Source of the DNA: a virus
Direction: 5' to 3' (one strand)
IMG/VR virus record: IMGVR_UViG_3300009086_000072
Coordinates: 1 to 29,345 of that record
DNA: 29,345 bases
Shown piece after piece: positions 6,340 through 15,700 of this stretch (positions are counted from its first letter, which is position 1; each line of letters starts with the position of its first letter). The notes beneath the pieces are model-generated. The model searched no databases. It had not been told where the DNA came from and worked only from the letters and a program-made list of their open reading frames with translations. A program made the translations under genes and the position numbers.

Positions 6340-8187
6340 ATGGCTACTAATTTAAACGTAACAGAATTAGATTTTGATCAGATTAAAGATAATCTGAAAA
6401 GCTTTCTAAAGCAACAATCTGAGTTTAATGATTATAATTTTGAAGGCAGTGGACTGTCGACATTATTAGATGTTCTTGCATATAATACACATTATAATGC
6501 TGTTGCCGCACATTATTCTCTTAACGAAGCATTTCTTGACTCTGCCCAAATTCGTGGTAATGTTGTAACAAGAGCTAAATTATTAGGTTATATTCCACGT
6601 TCAGTTTTATCACCAAGAGCGTCAATTACACTTACTGTACAAGGCGGCGTGGCAGATCCAGCAGCTCTTATATTACCTCGTGGTACAAAGTTTAGTACTA
6701 CAGTTCAGGGTGAAACTTATAACTTCGTTACATTAGAAGAAACTGATGCTGTTAAAGATATTGATAACCGATATACTTTTGCAGGTGTTGAAATAGCCGA
6801 AGGCGTATTTAAAACAATGCTGTATCGAGTTGATAACGATATAGAGACACAAAAATACCAAATTCCGGATGCTGATGTTGATACGTCGACCCTCAAGGTA
6901 ACTGTAAGAGAAAACGAAAATTCACAAGTGTTTCAAAGCTATAGCTTATTTGAATCTCTTTTAAATGTCGATCAAGGAGCTTTGGTATATTATCTTCAAG
7001 AAAATACTAGTAGCAAATATGAAATATATTTTGGTGATGGTATTATCGGTAATAAGCCAACCAACAATAACGTTGTTACATTAGACTACGTATATACTCG
7101 TGGCGAAGAAAGCAACGGAGCAAACGAATTTATACTTAATGGAACTGTTGGCGGATTAGTTGATGCTACATATACTGTTAATACAATATCTCCAGCATCT
7201 GGTGGTTCTGAAAGAGAAACAATTGAATCAATACGATTTAATGCGCCACTGACGTTTACCACTCAGAACCGAGCGGTTACCGCAGAAGACTATCGTGCTA
7301 TTATTCTTAAATCATTCTCTAATATTTCATCTATCTCATCATGGGGTGGTGAAGATAATGATCCTGTAGACTTCGGTGCGGTTTATATTGCAATTAAGCC
7401 GATTACAGAAGATAAGCTAACTGATGCTGAAAAATCCACAATTAAAGAAACAATTCTTAAAGGTAAAAACATCGTATCTGTAAGGCCTGAGATTGTCGAC
7501 CCTAACTTTACACATTTAGAATTAGACGTATTCTTTAAATATAATCCAAACCTTACCGACAGGGACTCTGCATCACTTCGAAGCGTTGTAAGGGATACTA
7601 TTTCTGATTATAGCTTTAATAACTTGAATAAATTCGATGGTGTATTTAGGTATTCACAATTGCTTCGTGTCATTGATAACTCAGACCGATCAATCATTAA
7701 CAGCACAATTAGACCATATATGTTTAAGCTTGTTACTGTAGATAGCGCAAGAGTTAATAATAGCTTTGTTTTAACTTATGCCTCACCACTATTTAGTCAA
7801 CCTGACAGTGAAGAATCTACAATTACCTCTAGTGGGTTTAATATTGGAGGAGTTCTTCATTACTTTGGTGATGTGGCAATTATTGATTCTAGCAATAGAA
7901 AGGTAATTGTGTATAGATTAGAAGATGGTCAACGAGTTACTGTTATTAACAACGCAGGTCTAATAGAACCATCAAAGGGAAAAATAACGTTAAATAACTT
8001 TGCGGCTGATGTTGCCACAGAGGTTAAAATTACGGTCGTCCCAAACACATTAGATATTGCACCTAAGCGTGATCAGCTACTAAGCATTGATCAGCAATAC
8101 GTTCAGATTAAGCCGGAAGTTGATACTATTTCTACATCAGGATCGGCCGGATCAATAGATTATACTACAAGCACAAGGTTAAGATAA
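6340..8187 (+). CDS. 6: gp6 baseplate wedge subunit
   Basis: A 615-residue protein close in length to T4 gp6 (660), the wedge protein that forms the continuous inner ring of the baseplate and shares a core with P2 gpJ. The N-terminal region has LLDVLAYNTHYNAV (about 42-55), then NEAFLDSAQIRGNVV and AKLLGYIPRSVLSPRA (about 62-90), a highly conserved block of this family. Further on are YEIYFGDGIIG (about 228-238), GGSERETIESIRFNAP (about 288-303) with NRAVTAEDYRAII, and a C-terminal region ending in small strands. The start is six nt after the gp25 stop with AAGG as binding site. The gp7-like gene follows after 1 nt. No truncation is seen. Confidence 0.92.
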   Translation: MATNLNVTELDFDQIKDNLKSFLKQQSEFNDYNFEGSGLSTLLDVLAYNTHYNAVAAHYSLNEAFLDSAQIRGNVVTRAKLLGYIPRSVLSPRASITLTVQGGVADPAALILPRGTKFSTTVQGETYNFVTLEETDAVKDIDNRYTFAGVEIAEGVFKTMLYRVDNDIETQKYQIPDADVDTSTLKVTVRENENSQVFQSYSLFESLLNVDQGALVYYLQENTSSKYEIYFGDGIIGNKPTNNNVVTLDYVYTRGEESNGANEFILNGTVGGLVDATYTVNTISPASGGSERETIESIRFNAPLTFTTQNRAVTAEDYRAIILKSFSNISSISSWGGEDNDPVDFGAVYIAIKPITEDKLTDAEKSTIKETILKGKNIVSVRPEIVDPNFTHLELDVFFKYNPNLTDRDSASLRSVVRDTISDYSFNNLNKFDGVFRYSQLLRVIDNSDRSIINSTIRPYMFKLVTVDSARVNNSFVLTYASPLFSQPDSEESTITSSGFNIGGVLHYFGDVAIIDSSNRKVIVYRLEDGQRVTVINNAGLIEPSKGKITLNNFAADVATEVKITVVPNTLDIAPKRDQLLSIDQQYVQIKPEVDTISTSGSAGSIDYTTSTRLR

Positions 8188-8188
8188 T

Positions 8189-11100
8189 ATGGCTGAGATT
8201 AATTCACCAGGGTATATTGAAACCATCGCCTCATCGCGACGAAAGACCAAGGAAAACTTAAAGGTAGATCAATTAATACCTTCTGAGATTCTTGAAGATT
8301 CTGGTGATGCTGGTATAAAATTGCTCTTAGAAAAGTATTATGAATTCATGAACATTAGTGAATTCATTTATGACCAAGATGAAAGTTATACCGATTTAGT
8401 ATTAGACTCTAAGGCCATTTTTAGAATTGATGACCCTAATCTTGCAAATAATAAATTTTTCTCAGATTATCATGGTACTTCGTCGTCCTTAAAGCTTACA
8501 TCGACAACAGGTCAGTTGCCAGTACCATTTACAGTTACACTGGCTAATATTAATAACGCTGATTACACGATAACTGTAGCTGAACAGTCGGCCAATCAGA
8601 TGCCTGCAGGAACTATAGTTCAGTACAAATCAAGTAATGCTCCTATTTCTGGATTGGCTAATAATGCTACGTATTTTGTTGTTTATAATTCTTCTAATCA
8701 AATAAAGCTATCTAATAGCATTAGTGGCAGTCCTATTCAAATTGCAGATACAGCTGCTCCTGGTACTCATACGATAGAGGGAATAAGTAATACGATTAGT
8801 TATCCTTTAGAAAGATCTAATATTTTTATATCTAATGGTAACGAGTTGCCTGGGAGTTTAGGAAGTAAACGAGAAGTAGATGACGACACTGAAGAAGGAT
8901 TAGCACTTGGTAAAACTTTTCAAGTTGCTGGTTTGCGCGGCCTTAATGGCCTTGCGGCAGAATTAACAACTCCTGTTAAAAACTGGGTTGGCCCTGGTCC
9001 ATCATATACTCTTAATGCTATTGAAGACGCGATGGATATTGATAAAAATTCAGACCCGTCAATTGATCCTACCAACCAATATCTTGAAATGATGCAGAAA
9101 GAAATTGCAGAAGCTATTCCGCGGTCTCAGGCTGGTTTATCAGTTAATAAAAGTACGCTCTATAAGCGAATACTTGACTTCTATAAAGTAAGAGGCTCAA
9201 GTGATTCGGTTGAAATGTTTTTTAGATTATTATTTGACGAAGAAGTTGAAGTTAGTAAACCGTATGATGATACACTCATTCCATCATCTGGCAACTGGGA
9301 CGAAAGCACTAATCAATTTGTGTCACGTAAAGGATTTGTTTCAGATAGTAAAATTAGATTGCATGATAATTATCGTTATCAAAAATATTCTTATCTGATT
9401 AAATCTGGTCTAAATAAAACTACATGGGATCAAGTTTATAGTCGTTTAGTACACCCGGCCGGCTTTATTTTCTTCGGTGAAATTAGCATACTGTTACAAG
9501 CTATTAGGGAAAAACTGAGAACTCCTGATGGTTCACTATCAGATAATAATAAGGAAGTGATTGAGAAGATTAAAAATCTTTCTACAGGATTTTTTGTTGA
9601 TCAATTAATTAGAGCATATCCTAGAACCAATCGTTTAGCTCTTTCCTCGATGCCCGGAATTCAACCTGGTATAGTTGGAGTTGAAGATTTGCCGTTCCTA
9701 ATAGAAGCTATAGCATCTGTATTTGAACCAAGCATAAAAGCATATATTAATCAGACTGCGCAAGTTAGCCCGGTAATAGATTCAAGCGGAAACTTAACAG
9801 CCGTAGTTGTTAGCAGAACTGGTAGTGGTTATACTAGTGCGCCGTCCATTACGATTACAGACAGCAGCAGTGGTTCTACTGCAACCGCAACTGCTCTACT
9901 TAATAATTTAGGTGGAATTGAATCTGTTAATAGTATAACAGGTGACACAACTGGATATAACCCTAATACTGCTTCAGCAGCAGTTGGAACATTAGCGGCT
10001 GGAACTGGTAAGATTGGAAAAATAGCCATTAATGCTCAAACTCGGCACTTTGATGATTTGCTTAATTTATATAACGAAGCGCCAGGTACTGCTAGCAATA
10101 ACGTTGGCTGGACTAATGTTGATGCATCTGATTCAAGTGGAAATCCTCCTCCTTCAGGAAGTGTTTATCTTAGTTTTATGGAAGGTGCTACGCAATTTAC
10201 TGGAGATGATCATAGAACTAATTTAGAACCAGGGCAATTATTTAGAGTAAGCGGTTGGTATAATACTCAAGGAAATGCAGGGGCCATGAGTCTTGCTCTT
10301 AGAGGTGGCGCTACGACAGGCGCAGCCGCATTAATTGGCGCGATAGGCATACCAGCATTTCCTGCTGGCCAAGATTGGACATACTTTGACATTGAATTTA
10401 GAGCTAACGATGCTGTGGATTATTGGCATTTAGCAGTAGACAGACATACTGCATATGCTAATGATAGACTACGCTTATCTGAAGTAAACTGGTCAATGGT
10501 TGATGCACCATCGCTACCTGGTAATAAACTTTACAACACACCTCCAACTATTACTATAGGACCACCAACTGCAACTGATGCTGATGGTAAATTGCTACCT
10601 TTAGGCACAGATGCTAATAATCCTAATATTAGAATACAAGCTGCGGCTAAGTTTTTATTAGAACCAACTGGGGTTCAATACATTAAGATTACTAATCCAG
10701 GGTCGGGCTATGATCTTGATACAACTGAGGTAGAAGTATCTGAACCTGCATATCCAACAACTTATATTGAAGCTAATGAGCCATATTATGCAGTAACTGA
10801 AGCTTATCCTGTAGTTAATCCACAAGGCCAAGTTGATGGAATACTAATAGCTAGGCCAGGCAGAGGTCACATTGAACCACCTACAGTAACTATTACTGGT
10901 ACCGGAACTGGGGCTACAGCAGAAGCTTTATTATACCCTTCTGAAATAACCGCAGTTGAAATTACTAACCCAGGTCAAGGATATCAGTTTAATCCTAGGA
11001 TCAAAGTTAATTCTTCTATGATCGATCGAACTCGAGTCAGAGAAGTTCTTTATAAGCTAATCATTCCACTTAATCATATAAATGATGGTAGTGCTATAAT

Positions 11101-11266
11101 AGAAGAAAATGATTACTTTAACCTTAAAGGCGATTCATATTATACCAGCAGCAAAAAATTTAACATGAATCAAAAGATAGAACAATTTGAAGGTCAAACC
11201 ATCGAATCAAACAATATAAATAATATAAATACATTTAACATTAATTCTTTTATAGACATAGAATAG
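8189..11266 (+). CDS. 7: gp7-like baseplate wedge protein with inserted beta-rich modules
   Basis: This 1025-residue protein sits between gp6 and gp8, as in T4, and has the length of T4 gp7 (1032), the elongated wedge protein that links the inner ring to the periphery. Conserved-looking helical parts are EILEDSGDAGIKLLLEKYYE (about 32-51), a middle region with LYKRILDFYKVRGSSDSVEMFF (about 320-340), and RLVHPAGFIFFG (about 418-430). Inserted around these are non-T4 modules: a beta domain at about 95-195 (FTVTLANIN to SNQIKLSNSI), a jelly-roll-like domain at about 619-773 (LFRVSGWYNTQG, YFDIEFRANDA), and four repeats of the G.GY....P.VTI type at about 538-570, 832-850, 884-914 and 921-942. The C-terminus is very rich in Asn and Ile where two promoter boxes are embedded. 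Start: GGTTAAGAT before ATG 8189. Confidence 0.82.
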   Translation: MAEINSPGYIETIASSRRKTKENLKVDQLIPSEILEDSGDAGIKLLLEKYYEFMNISEFIYDQDESYTDLVLDSKAIFRIDDPNLANNKFFSDYHGTSSSLKLTSTTGQLPVPFTVTLANINNADYTITVAEQSANQMPAGTIVQYKSSNAPISGLANNATYFVVYNSSNQIKLSNSISGSPIQIADTAAPGTHTIEGISNTISYPLERSNIFISNGNELPGSLGSKREVDDDTEEGLALGKTFQVAGLRGLNGLAAELTTPVKNWVGPGPSYTLNAIEDAMDIDKNSDPSIDPTNQYLEMMQKEIAEAIPRSQAGLSVNKSTLYKRILDFYKVRGSSDSVEMFFRLLFDEEVEVSKPYDDTLIPSSGNWDESTNQFVSRKGFVSDSKIRLHDNYRYQKYSYLIKSGLNKTTWDQVYSRLVHPAGFIFFGEISILLQAIREKLRTPDGSLSDNNKEVIEKIKNLSTGFFVDQLIRAYPRTNRLALSSMPGIQPGIVGVEDLPFLIEAIASVFEPSIKAYINQTAQVSPVIDSSGNLTAVVVSRTGSGYTSAPSITITDSSSGSTATATALLNNLGGIESVNSITGDTTGYNPNTASAAVGTLAAGTGKIGKIAINAQTRHFDDLLNLYNEAPGTASNNVGWTNVDASDSSGNPPPSGSVYLSFMEGATQFTGDDHRTNLEPGQLFRVSGWYNTQGNAGAMSLALRGGATTGAAALIGAIGIPAFPAGQDWTYFDIEFRANDAVDYWHLAVDRHTAYANDRLRLSEVNWSMVDAPSLPGNKLYNTPPTITIGPPTATDADGKLLPLGTDANNPNIRIQAAAKFLLEPTGVQYIKITNPGSGYDLDTTEVEVSEPAYPTTYIEANEPYYAVTEAYPVVNPQGQVDGILIARPGRGHIEPPTVTITGTGTGATAEALLYPSEITAVEITNPGQGYQFNPRIKVNSSMIDRTRVREVLYKLIIPLNHINDGSAIIEENDYFNLKGDSYYTSSKKFNMNQKIEQFEGQTIESNNINNINTFNINSFIDIE
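11215..11231 (+). promoter_or_regulatory. Tandem late promoter boxes upstream of gp8
   Basis: Two exact TATAAATA boxes lie 9 nt apart (11215-11222 and 11224-11231) within the last codons of the gp7-like gene. The second ends 44 nt before the gp8 ATG, and predicted starts near 11228 and 11237 give leaders of about 40-48 nt that include the AGGG ribosome binding site at 11266-11269. The coding triplets here spell an Asn/Ile/Thr-rich tail (NNINNINTFNINSF), so the protein end may have been shaped by the promoter sequence. Confidence 0.62.
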
Positions 11267-11275
11267 GGCACTAAA

Positions 11276-12727
11276 ATGGCAGCAATTATTACTACACCTT
11301 TCAGAAAACTCAATGCTGAGAATTTTAAAAGTGATGTAGCCGATGTTACAAACAATAGTGTGTATCTGGCCATCGGTAAAGCTGATGCTTGGTCTCTTAG
11401 TACATCTGATGACTCTGATACGACACCGTTTGTACCTGGCGATCACATCGACAGCATTAACGAAGCACACCAAAACATACTCGGCATGCAAAAAATCGCA
11501 GCAGGCGATATTACACACGTTGTGCCAAGAGAAGATTACGAAGACGGCAAAACATTTGTAGCTTGGGATTCAAATGATTCAGATATATTCGATAAACCTT
11601 TTTATTGCTTAACTGATGAATTTAAAGTTTATAAGTGCATTAAAGCAGGCCCTGGGATTACCTCTAAGCGTCCTGCTCATACAGTCGAAACACCACAATA
11701 TCAACCAGAAGATGGCTATACATGGAAATATATGTTCACCATCATTACAGAAGATGCTGAAAAGTTTTTAACTAATTCATTTATTCCAGTTAAAACTCTT
11801 CCAATGGTTATTAGTGCATCTAATGTAGCAAGCATTGATAGTGCTGTAATACCTGGAACATCAAGTAACTTTCCACAAGCAGAATCACAAGCTAACTCAT
11901 ACAACTTAAATGTTAGCGGTAACGGTGCTGGTGGTATTGAGAGAATTGAAGTAACTAACGGCGGGACTGGTTATACTTCTACTCCTACGGTTACAATTAA
12001 TGGAGATGGAACTGGTGCTACAGTAGCTAGTGCTAACGTAACTCGAGTCAATGGCTCGATAACCGCCATTACACTAGAAAACATCGGTAGACATTATACT
12101 ATTACTGATATAACTATAAGTGGTGGCGGTGGCACAAGCGCTACAGCTCGAGCTGTTATTTCTCCGTTGAATGGACATGGAACAGATCCAGTATCAGAGC
12201 TAGGTGCTTTCTATATTGCACTTAATGCTCAACTAGTAGGTGCTGGTAATTCAGACTTTGACTTAACCGTAGGTAATGACTTTAGACAAATAGCTATTAT
12301 TAAGAACCCGCAAGCTGATGGAGCTAAAGTTACTGCTGGTGACGTATCTGTTCTTAGTGGAACAACAATAGCAAGCTCTGATTTATTAAGCGGTTTAAAA
12401 GTACTAACCATGAATGATGATGTAACCAACCGCTATATAGCAGATGACGTGATTTCAACTAGCAGTGGTGTTAAGGCTTTTGTAGCAAGGGTAAATACTA
12501 CTAACTCAACAATATTGTATTATCAAAATTCTAAGACTGGTTACAAGGAATTTCAAATCGGTGACACTGTAGAATCAGATAATAATACTGGCGGTAGGAC
12601 TATAACAGCAATTGATACTCCGGATTTTGTAAAAGGTACCGGTGATATGATTTTCTTAGAAAATAGAAATCCTGTTAATAGAACTACATCGCAAACCGAA
12701 GATATTAAATGCATCATTGAATTTTAA
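11276..12727 (+). CDS. 8: gp8 baseplate wedge subunit with beta-repeat insertion
   Basis: At 483 residues this is longer than T4 gp8 (334), the dimeric wedge protein that binds gp7 and gp10. The family pattern is clear at both ends: VYLAIGKADAW (about 26-36), VVPREDYEDG, F..KPFYCL and YKCIKAG in the first domain, DGYTWKYMFTI (about 145-155), FRQIAIIKNPQADGA (about 335-349) and the end GTGDMIFLENRNP followed by QTEDIKCIIEF. The extra length is one block at about 211-302 with two repeats (GGTGYTSTPTVTINGDGTGA and a degenerate second copy ending GGGGTSATARAVI), and a further one at about 350-450 with FQIGDTVESDNNTGGRT. The first insert uses the same repeat type as the gp7-like protein next door, so the two may interact through it. 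Tandem late promoters lie just upstream. Confidence 0.93.
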   Translation: MAAIITTPFRKLNAENFKSDVADVTNNSVYLAIGKADAWSLSTSDDSDTTPFVPGDHIDSINEAHQNILGMQKIAAGDITHVVPREDYEDGKTFVAWDSNDSDIFDKPFYCLTDEFKVYKCIKAGPGITSKRPAHTVETPQYQPEDGYTWKYMFTIITEDAEKFLTNSFIPVKTLPMVISASNVASIDSAVIPGTSSNFPQAESQANSYNLNVSGNGAGGIERIEVTNGGTGYTSTPTVTINGDGTGATVASANVTRVNGSITAITLENIGRHYTITDITISGGGGTSATARAVISPLNGHGTDPVSELGAFYIALNAQLVGAGNSDFDLTVGNDFRQIAIIKNPQADGAKVTAGDVSVLSGTTIASSDLLSGLKVLTMNDDVTNRYIADDVISTSSGVKAFVARVNTTNSTILYYQNSKTGYKEFQIGDTVESDNNTGGRTITAIDTPDFVKGTGDMIFLENRNPVNRTTSQTEDIKCIIEF

Positions 12728-12739
12728 GAGAGAAGATAA

Positions 12740-15700
12740 ATGGCTATTACCAACGTAAATAATCTAGAGGGTACTACTTACACGCTTGATGATTTTGATG
12801 AATCTAAAAATTATCAGCGAATACTATTTAAGCCAGGCTTTGCGGTACAGGCTAGAGAACTTACTCAATTGCAAACAGCGCTTCAGGCTCAAATTGATAA
12901 GCTTGGGCAATACACATTTGCTGATGGCGATAGAGTATTAGCTGGTAAGCTGTCTGTAAACGTAGCCTATGATTATGTAAAGTTAGATGGTCCAGTAAGC
13001 GGTTTAAGCGATTTTGTTGGAACCATTATTACTGGAGGATCCACTGGAGTAACTGCTGAAGTAATTCATGCAGTGGCTGGTGATAGTAATGTTCAAGTGT
13101 TAACACCTACACCATCTGAGTCTAATGTAAGCGAAACATTAGTTGATACTCTTTATATAAAATACACAAATTCTGGCACTGATTCCATAACTAAAGTGTT
13201 TGCAACAGGCGAAAACATTGTTTCAAGTGCTGGTAAAACCGCTAGCGTCGCACCTAATACTATTCCTAATATTACTGGAATTGGTTCGGCTGCGTCTATT
13301 TCAGAAGGTGTTTATTTTATTGCTGGTAATTTCGTATATGTTGAAAGTGAAACCATTATTTTAGATCATTATATTAACACTCCAAATTATATAGTAGGCC
13401 TTAGAGTTGCAGAAACCTTAGTGTCTTCCTCTGACGATACAAGTTTACAAGATAACGCTAATAACACAACTAACGCTGCGGCACCAGGCGGTGATCGATA
13501 CAAGATTGACACCACACTAATTAAGCAAAATCTTCCAGCTCTTGATGAATCGGTTCCAGGCGTTAGCGATGCGACTTATATAGCACCGGTCAATGAGTAT
13601 ATTCATTTAGTTAGTATTAGAAATGGTGTAGTAATTAAGAAAGATGAAGCTCCAATAGACACTGAGTTATCAGATAGATTAGAAAGACGTACTAAAGAAG
13701 AATCAGGCGATTACGTTTTAGCGCCGTTTATCCTAGACATTAAAGAGCATTTAAACGACGGAGTAAGTAACAATGGTTATTTGCTGGTAGGAGACGGAGG
13801 AGATGCTGATAAGCTTGCAATAGGTGTTGACCCATCTACCGCATACATCGACGGCCGAAGAATTGAAAAAACAGCATCCGAACAGTTAATTGTCGATAAG
13901 CCAAGATTAGCAACTGATGAGTTTCTTGCAGGTGATTCATCTATTACAGTGGGTTATGGAAATTACTTCAAATTAAACGCCTCAGCTATGGTTGGAGTTC
14001 CAGACATAAAAGATTTTACTACAATTAATCTTAAAGATGGTGGTGTTAATGGTACTACTGTTGGCACTTGTCGAGCTCGTGATTTTAGGTTTAATGGTAC
14101 AGACTTTGAACTATACGTATTTGATCTAGTAATGAATGCAGGTCAAGATATTGGTACAGTTGATGCAGTCTCTGATGGCACGTTTGAAGCAACCTTGGCT
14201 GTTGTTGGTAAGCGATTCGACGCTGGTAGAACTAATTTGGTATTTCCTCTTCCAGCTACGGCGGTATCTTCGGTAGAAGATGGTAATAACCGATTAGATA
14301 TGACAATGCGCGCATATTGTGTTGGTACAATTTCAGGCAGTGCGACAGATTCTAATGGTAAAAAGCTAAGTATAACCCCTCCATCTGGCACTACACTAGC
14401 TGATCTTAATAATATTATTATTGGAGATGGAACCAACGATACGCAAAGAATTAATGTTGCGGCTGGTAGTACTCTTACTTCAATATATTCAGCAGATCAC
14501 GTTAATGCAAATACTACGGTAGGGTTAAATCAATATGCTGGTGGTACAATAACCGTTATAGCTAATATTGCTGGCACTAACATGTCAAGAAGAACTAAAA
14601 CCCTAGAGCGAAAAAGAACTGGCGGTAGCGGTGGTGCATCAGGGGTTCAGTTTACATTTAGCACTGACTCTACAATAACAGCAGGTGAATCTTACTCTCT
14701 TGGGGTACCTGACGTATTCAGCCTATTAAGCGTAAAGGACCAAAATAATAATCAAGCCAACGACGTTACTGATAGATTCATTTTAGATACTGGACAACGT
14801 GATGGTTTTTATGACGTAAGTCGACTTATTCTAAAGGGTGGTGAAACTCTAAAACCTAGTCATACGTACTACGTAGAATTTGACTACTATGAACATGGAA
14901 GCGGAGATTATTTTTCAGTAGATTCTTATCCAGATTATGCAGATATTCCATCTTATAATAACATTTCTCTTAGAGATGCTATAGACTTTAGACCTACAAA
15001 AAACAATAATGGAGTTGGATTTCAACAAGGACCGCAGACTGGAATGCCACCAGCATTTGCTGTTGGTTCGGTACCGCTGTCCCACTGGATGCCGAGATTA
15101 GATAAAATATTCTTAACTAAAGAAGGCAAGTTTAAAGTAATTAAAGGCCAGGCTTCTAGATATCCAGTAGAGCCAGAAAATATTGAAAATGCATTGCATC
15201 TATATACATTACGTCTAAACCCATATGTATTTGGCGTACACGATGTCATAGTAACACCTATTGACAATAGAAGATATACTATGAGAGATATTGGTGCACT
15301 TGATCAACGAGTCAAAAATCTTGAATACTATACTTCACTCTCACTGCTAGAAAGAAGTGCTTCTGAGGCACAAATTCTAGATAGCAATGGTAATCAAAGA
15401 TTTAAAAACGGATTTATTGTTGACGGATTCTTTGGACATAACGTAGGTGATAGCGGTAATCCGGATTATGGTGTTTCTATAGATAAATCTAACGGCATAT
15501 TGCGACCACAGTTCGATGAAAGAAATATTAACCTAATTAAAAAGCCAGGGAATAACGGTACTACTACAATACACAACGGCGGTGTTGTTACTCTACCATA
15601 TACCACTGTAACAGAAATTAATCAGCCTTTATCATCTTACGCGGAGTTTGTAAACCCATACAATGTTATAAGCTGGGCTGGTACTATGGTCATATCACCC

